45,600 nt of DNA from Thermoplasmata archaeon (lineage in GTDB: Archaea; Thermoplasmatota; DTKX01; VGTL01), in assembly GCA_038851035.1 (NCBI GenBank), contig JAWCLH010000024.1, forward strand, positions 1-45,600. The letters are read 5' to 3'. Numbering within the stretch: position 1 is the stretch's first letter; each line of letters starts with the position of its first letter. This document shows, piece after piece, positions 42,051 through 45,600 of the stretch. A model generated the notes under the pieces. The model was not told the origin of the DNA. It did no database searches and was given only the letters and a program-made list of their open reading frames with translations. The translations under genes were made by a program, and so were the position numbers.

Positions 42051-42692
42051 TCAGTTGGAGGGGGCTCCCCTCCCCCGGGCGAATGTGTTCTGAATCAGGG
42101 CCCTCCCCAGAGCGCCGAATGCGCTCTCGACGTTCTCCCCCGTCTTTGCGCTGCTCATGAAGAGACTGGCCCCCATCCCATCCGCCACCGACGCCGCCTC
42201 CGCTTCAGTGTACTGGGCGTGGGTCTTCAGGTCGCTCTTGTTTACTATGAGCACGATGGGAATCTCACCGCACACCCTCCGTATCGATTCCGCCCAGCGG
42301 GGGACGTTGCCCAGCGTCTCCCGGCGGGTAAGGTCGGCAACGACGATGGCGCCCTCCGCGTCCCTGTAATAGGTCGGCTTGATGAAGTCGAGCGTCCTCT
42401 GGCCCGCGATGTCCCATATTATCATCTTCAGCCTGTAGCGCTCACCCGTCGAGACCCTCTCCACAGCCATCGTCCTCTTGACCACCTTCGCCCCGATGGT
42501 CTCGATGTACCTGTCGTCGAAGACACTGAAGACAAAACGCGCCACAAGGCTCGTCTTCCCGACGGCCGGGTCGCCGAGCATGCAGACCTTCTTCATCAAT
42601 ATCGGCTCCGGGGGTGAAGGGGCATCCGCCTCCTCCTCCGTCAGAAACCAGTCCATGAACTCGTTGATACCGGGCCCTCCGTCCGTCCCCAT
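42051..42692 (-). CDS. Ras-like small GTPase
   Basis: About 213 residues. All five G motifs of the Ras superfamily are present: GDPAVGKTS (G1, about 40-48), an effector-region Thr in ETIGAKV (G2), WDIAGQ (G3), NKSD (G4) and SSAKT (G5). The G3 form DxAGQ and the overall pattern (RDAEGAIVVADLTRRETLGN) match the Rab/Ras-like GTPases found in archaea. An acidic N-terminal extension of about 30 residues (INEFMDWFLTEEEAD) precedes the G domain. There is no C-terminal prenylation Cys. A GTG at 42701 is an alternative start; the ATG at 42692 has GGTGG upstream. Its process is unknown. It is followed directly by guaA, which makes the precursor of its ligand. Confidence 0.9.
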   Translation of the reverse strand: MGTDGGPGINEFMDWFLTEEEADAPSPPEPILMKKVCMLGDPAVGKTSLVARFVFSVFDDRYIETIGAKVVKRTMAVERVSTGERYRLKMIIWDIAGQRTLDFIKPTYYRDAEGAIVVADLTRRETLGNVPRWAESIRRVCGEIPIVLIVNKSDLKTHAQYTEAEAASVADGMGASLFMSSAKTGENVESAFGALGRALIQNTFARGRGAPSN

Positions 42693-42728
42693 CGGCCCCA
42701 CCAGCGTGACGGGAATGGGGCGCGGGGC

Positions 42729-42739
42729 TTATCAAATCT
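42729..42739 (-). promoter_or_regulatory. TATA box of the GTPase-guaA unit
   Basis: AGATTTGATAA on the minus strand lies about 37-47 bases before the ATG at 42692, allowing a transcript start near 42708. Confidence 0.45.
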
Positions 42740-42819
42740 GCCCTGCCGACGCCGCCTGCGAGCGCGCGCAATCCCACGGGGAGCCACAGGGGCGGGCGCT
42801 CACCGTACCGCCAGCCACC

Positions 42820-45261
42820 TCATTTCCCGCCGCCGCGCTTCCTCGCTCGCCGCGCCGCCCAGAGAACCACGCCAGCGACAAGAATGGCAATGACCGTGAG
42901 CGCAGCAAGAATCAGGACACGGCCGCCCTCGAGAGGGCCCGCTTGGCCTCCACCGGCGTCTATCGGCCTCTCAAGCACGAACTCCATAATCCTGACATTG
43001 CCGGCCGCGTCCCGGGCGCAGAGCTCAATTGTCTTCGTTCCACCGGACAGGAGGACCGTGTGGCTGAAGCCGCCGTCGGCCGATAGCTCCACGGTGCTGC
43101 CGTCCACTGTCAGCCGCGCCCCGGGCTCCACCACGCCCACGAGCGCGACCTCGGAGGCCCTGACCACGCTCCTGTTTGCCGGCGACAGAATCGTTATCGT
43201 CGGCGGGATGAGGTCCACGATTATCCTTCGGACAACGCACGCCGTGTTGCCTCCCCTGTCCCTAGCGACCACCAGGACCTCATGGGTCCCCTCCCCCAGC
43301 TCCACGACTGTCTCGAACGCTCCACTGGCCTGCACCGTGGTCATCTCACCGTTGATTGTCAGGCTGCAGCCCCTCTCGGTCGTGCCCCTGAAAACGATTC
43401 CTGTCCTGTTGACCAGGAGGCTCTCTTCAAACGGCTCCTCGAGCTCGAGCGTGGGGGGCTCGGTGTCAACAAAGAAGCTCGCGCGGGAGGAGGACGAGAG
43501 GCCCGCGGCGTCCTTCGCCCTGAGCTCGATGACATGCTCTCCGTCCGCGAGACCGGAGAGCTCGCGGGACCACTCCCCGCTTGCCCTGTCGCTCCACACC
43601 AGCACCCCGTCGAGCCTCAGCTCGGCGATAGTATTGCTCTGGTTGTCTCTGCAAAGGGCCTTGACGACGAGCGTGGTGCTGTTGGTTCCGCTCCCGTCCT
43701 CCGGCTGGAGAATTCTCGCCTCCGGCGGCTCCCCGTCCGTGAAGACGAGGGCGACCTCCATGCTCCGGTCAACGGCGACGGAGCGGCTGACGTCCTCCAG
43801 ACCGCTTCTTGAACCGAGAATCGTGTGGGCGCTGAGGTTGGTGGACCCATCCCTGGTCAGGAGCTCCTGAACCGCCCTCACCCACCTCACCCGGCCGTCG
43901 GGTCCCACGGGCCCGTCGAAGAGGACGAGCTGACGCGAGTCCCTTATCACAACTCTGGCGCCCTCCACACCGGCACCGCTCTGCCAGATCGCGGCCACCG
44001 ATAGGTGCCATGCGACCTCCATGCTGGAGCTGGAATCGTTGAAATGGACCCGGTCGGCCCGGAAGCTCACGTTGGTCAGCCTCAGGGCGCAGCGGGCGAG
44101 CCAGATGTCCAGAACAGTGCCCCGGAGGGTGGTGTTGTGCACGGAGAGGTTCGCTCCGTCGCATATCAGGGCGCCCGGGCCCCCGGCCAGCTCCGCGCCC
44201 GCTATCAAAGCCGAGCCCCTGATACAAACACCGGAGTCGGCGAGCTCCCCGCCCTCCCAGCCCGCGTCGCGGATGGAGGAATTCTCCACCACCAGCCGCC
44301 CTCCGCTCTCCACGCAGAGGCCGTAGGCCCCGAAACCCTTCGCCGCGCCCAGCGAGCTGACCTCGAGAAGCCGGAGCTCCCCGCCCCCGCGGACCAAGAC
44401 GCGCTTCCTGTCCCCGGCGCTCGAGAGCATCTGGAGCGACGAGGAGCGCAGGGTCAGCGCCCCTCCACCCTCGACCGTCAGGTTCCCCCGGAGGGAGACG
44501 GATGAGCCGAGCCACTCCGTGTGGGTATTGACGCTCCACTCGGCGCTGGAGTCCGGGCTCACGTAAACCCCGCCCCTCCTGTTGCCAGCGATGTTGTTGT
44601 TCAGGAGCCTTGGAGAGGATGAGTTTTCGATGTAAATCCCCCACTCGTTCCCGGATATCGTGCAGCCCCTGAGCTCCGGCGAGGAGTAGCGACACCAGAT
44701 TCCCCTGTCAGCGTTTCCGGAGACGTTGCAGCCCGAGACCGTCGGAGAGACCTGGCCGTGGATGAGGAGGCCGGCGTTGCAGTCCGTTATCGTCGTGTCA
44801 ACGAAGGAGGCCTCGGAGCTGTGGACATAGATGCCCCAGGAGGTCATGTTCGCCTCGAAGAAGCCGACGTTCCGGATGGTGCAGGAGCGCAGCTCGGCCC
44901 TCGCGCCCGAGTTGATGATGAATTTGTAGGGCTTCGCGGGGTCCGATGCGGAGAATGTCACTCCATCGGCCAGGAGGGCCCCGCCCCTCTTCACCTCGAT
45001 TCTGAACTCACCCCTCTCGTAGCAGTCGAACACTATCTCCCCGCCCCTCAGGTTCAGGGTGCCGTCTTCGTAAATGATTATGCTGCCCATCATGACCAGC
45101 GTGGAGCTGAAGGTCGTGTTGTCGCGTATCTCCCAGTCGCCCGACTCCGGGGGCGGGGTGTGGGCGGCCGCGGGCCGCGGGAGGAGAATGAGAAGAGCGA
45201 GGGCGCAGAGCGCTCCAAGCCCGACGGCGGCGCCGGTGAGACGCAGGGGTCCGGAGCTCAT
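42820..45261 (-). CDS. parallel beta-helix surface protein with Ig-like domains and C-terminal span
   Basis: 813 residues. Signal peptide (LTGAAVGLGALCALALLILL, then PRPAAAHT). The first two thirds form right-handed beta-helix rungs of the NosD/PbH1 type: SCTIRNVGFFEANMTSWGIY, VSGCNVSGNADRGIWC, RGCTISGNEWGIYIENSSSP, NNNIAGNRRGGVYV. Such helices often bind or process polysaccharides. Three Ig-like domains follow (PPEARILQPEDGSG, PPTLELEEPFEESL, PPTITILSPANRSV). A membrane span near the end (RVLILAALTVIAILVAGVVL) is followed by WAARRARKRGGGK. The start is the ATG at 45261 with GGAGGGG upstream; an ATG at 45324 lies before the promoter box. Confidence 0.85.
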   Translation of the reverse strand: MSSGPLRLTGAAVGLGALCALALLILLPRPAAAHTPPPESGDWEIRDNTTFSSTLVMMGSIIIYEDGTLNLRGGEIVFDCYERGEFRIEVKRGGALLADGVTFSASDPAKPYKFIINSGARAELRSCTIRNVGFFEANMTSWGIYVHSSEASFVDTTITDCNAGLLIHGQVSPTVSGCNVSGNADRGIWCRYSSPELRGCTISGNEWGIYIENSSSPRLLNNNIAGNRRGGVYVSPDSSAEWSVNTHTEWLGSSVSLRGNLTVEGGGALTLRSSSLQMLSSAGDRKRVLVRGGGELRLLEVSSLGAAKGFGAYGLCVESGGRLVVENSSIRDAGWEGGELADSGVCIRGSALIAGAELAGGPGALICDGANLSVHNTTLRGTVLDIWLARCALRLTNVSFRADRVHFNDSSSSMEVAWHLSVAAIWQSGAGVEGARVVIRDSRQLVLFDGPVGPDGRVRWVRAVQELLTRDGSTNLSAHTILGSRSGLEDVSRSVAVDRSMEVALVFTDGEPPEARILQPEDGSGTNSTTLVVKALCRDNQSNTIAELRLDGVLVWSDRASGEWSRELSGLADGEHVIELRAKDAAGLSSSSRASFFVDTEPPTLELEEPFEESLLVNRTGIVFRGTTERGCSLTINGEMTTVQASGAFETVVELGEGTHEVLVVARDRGGNTACVVRRIIVDLIPPTITILSPANRSVVRASEVALVGVVEPGARLTVDGSTVELSADGGFSHTVLLSGGTKTIELCARDAAGNVRIMEFVLERPIDAGGGQAGPLEGGRVLILAALTVIAILVAGVVLWAARRARKRGGGK

Positions 45262-45290
45262 CCACCCATCCCCTCCTGCCGGTGCGCGGA

Positions 45291-45300
45291 AATAAAAGGA
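45291..45300 (-). promoter_or_regulatory. TATA box of the beta-helix protein
   Basis: TCCTTTTATT on the minus strand is centred about 35 bases before the ATG at 45261. It leaves a short leader with the ribosome binding site. Confidence 0.5.
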
Positions 45301-45326
45301 GTGGGCGATAATAAAGATATGCACGC

Positions 45327-45600
45327 GTGCGCGACCCTTGTTCTCTGGAGAGCCTTTGCTACAAGAGGTCGAGGGAAAGTTCGGAAAGCAGGTACTGTTG
45401 TGGCAACCCTTGTTCTACTGGAGAGGCTTTGCTACACCCTGCCGGGATTGTGATACTCCGGCGGAAACAGTGTTGTGGCAACCCTTGTTCTCCTGGACAG
45501 GCTTTGCTACAAAGAAAGAGGAAGGATGGATAAGGTTCGAGGACTATGATGTGGCAACCCTTGTTCTCCTGGATAGGCTTTGCTACGGAGATGACGGGAC
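45327..45600. CRISPR. CRISPR-like array, four 36-bp repeats, continues past the window
   Basis: 36-base repeats lie at 45327-45362 (degenerate), 45400-45435, 45475-45510 and 45551-45586. The last three differ at only two or three positions. Repeats begin GTGGCAACCCTTGTTCT and end AGGCTTTGCTAC. Spacers of 37, 39 and 40 bases are unrelated to each other. The ends of the repeat (GTGGCAA and TTGCTAC) pair along seven positions with one G-U wobble when the plus strand is transcribed. The degenerate repeat at the left usually marks the end far from the leader, so the leader and any cas genes may lie to the right. No cas gene is in the window. Confidence 0.85.

Noticed and set aside
42878-43870. A 328-codon plus-strand frame opposite the beta-helix gene
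   Set aside because: It is antisense to clear Ig-like domains and a membrane span; Ser/Thr/Pro richness is expected from the complement of these codons.

Overview
This GC-rich window reads as archaeal chromosome. Many genes have an A/T-rich TATA-like box about 24-31 bases before a start codon and no room for a leader (leaderless transcripts). Two surface proteins end in PGF-CTERM-type sorting signals. There is also an archaeal-type ValS, a stand-alone archaeal-type PurQ and a Ras-like small GTPase. A euryarchaeal lineage, perhaps Thermoplasmatota, fits best; this is inferred from gene content, not from a phylogeny. I saw no rRNA, tRNA or insertion sequence.

Layout. 1-2254: the 3' part of a protein with three near-identical 48-residue repeats, each carrying an AT-hook; a small membrane protein; an MBL-fold hydrolase. 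2288-10327: housekeeping genes (valS, a phosphohexomutase) around a TPR protein of 1287 residues. 10498-21332: a secreted metzincin-like protease, purQ, a CARDB surface protein with PGF-CTERM, a clostripain-like lipoprotein and a single-pass membrane protein. 21564-26163: a coiled-coil protein, then a sugar cassette (GHMP kinase of the HddA type, GmhA-type isomerase, short-chain nucleotide-sugar dehydratase/reductase) whose first gene is flanked by two different tandem-repeat arrays (42 bp and 28 bp periods). 26191-40400: large surface proteins (FG-GAP/VCBS, cadherin-like, propeller plus CARDB) with an ETHE1-like MBL protein and a small membrane protein between them. 40415-42692: guaA behind a Ras-like GTPase. 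42820-45261: a parallel beta-helix surface protein. 45327-45600: the start of a CRISPR-like array (four 36-bp repeats) running off the right edge, with no cas gene in view.

How it fits together. Roughly half of the coding sequence is exported or membrane-anchored: two putative proteases, two sortase-type substrates and three large single-pass proteins, next to genes that could make heptose-type sugars for glycans. Several of the single-pass proteins carry long Pro/Tyr-, Ser/Pro- or Glu-rich segments on the predicted cytoplasmic side, a receptor-like topology. Two of the membrane-protein genes share an exact 18-bp promoter element 34 kb apart, which suggests common regulation. The observations I find most worth following are that shared element, the AT-hook repeat protein, the CRISPR-like array and the repeat-flanked heptose genes.
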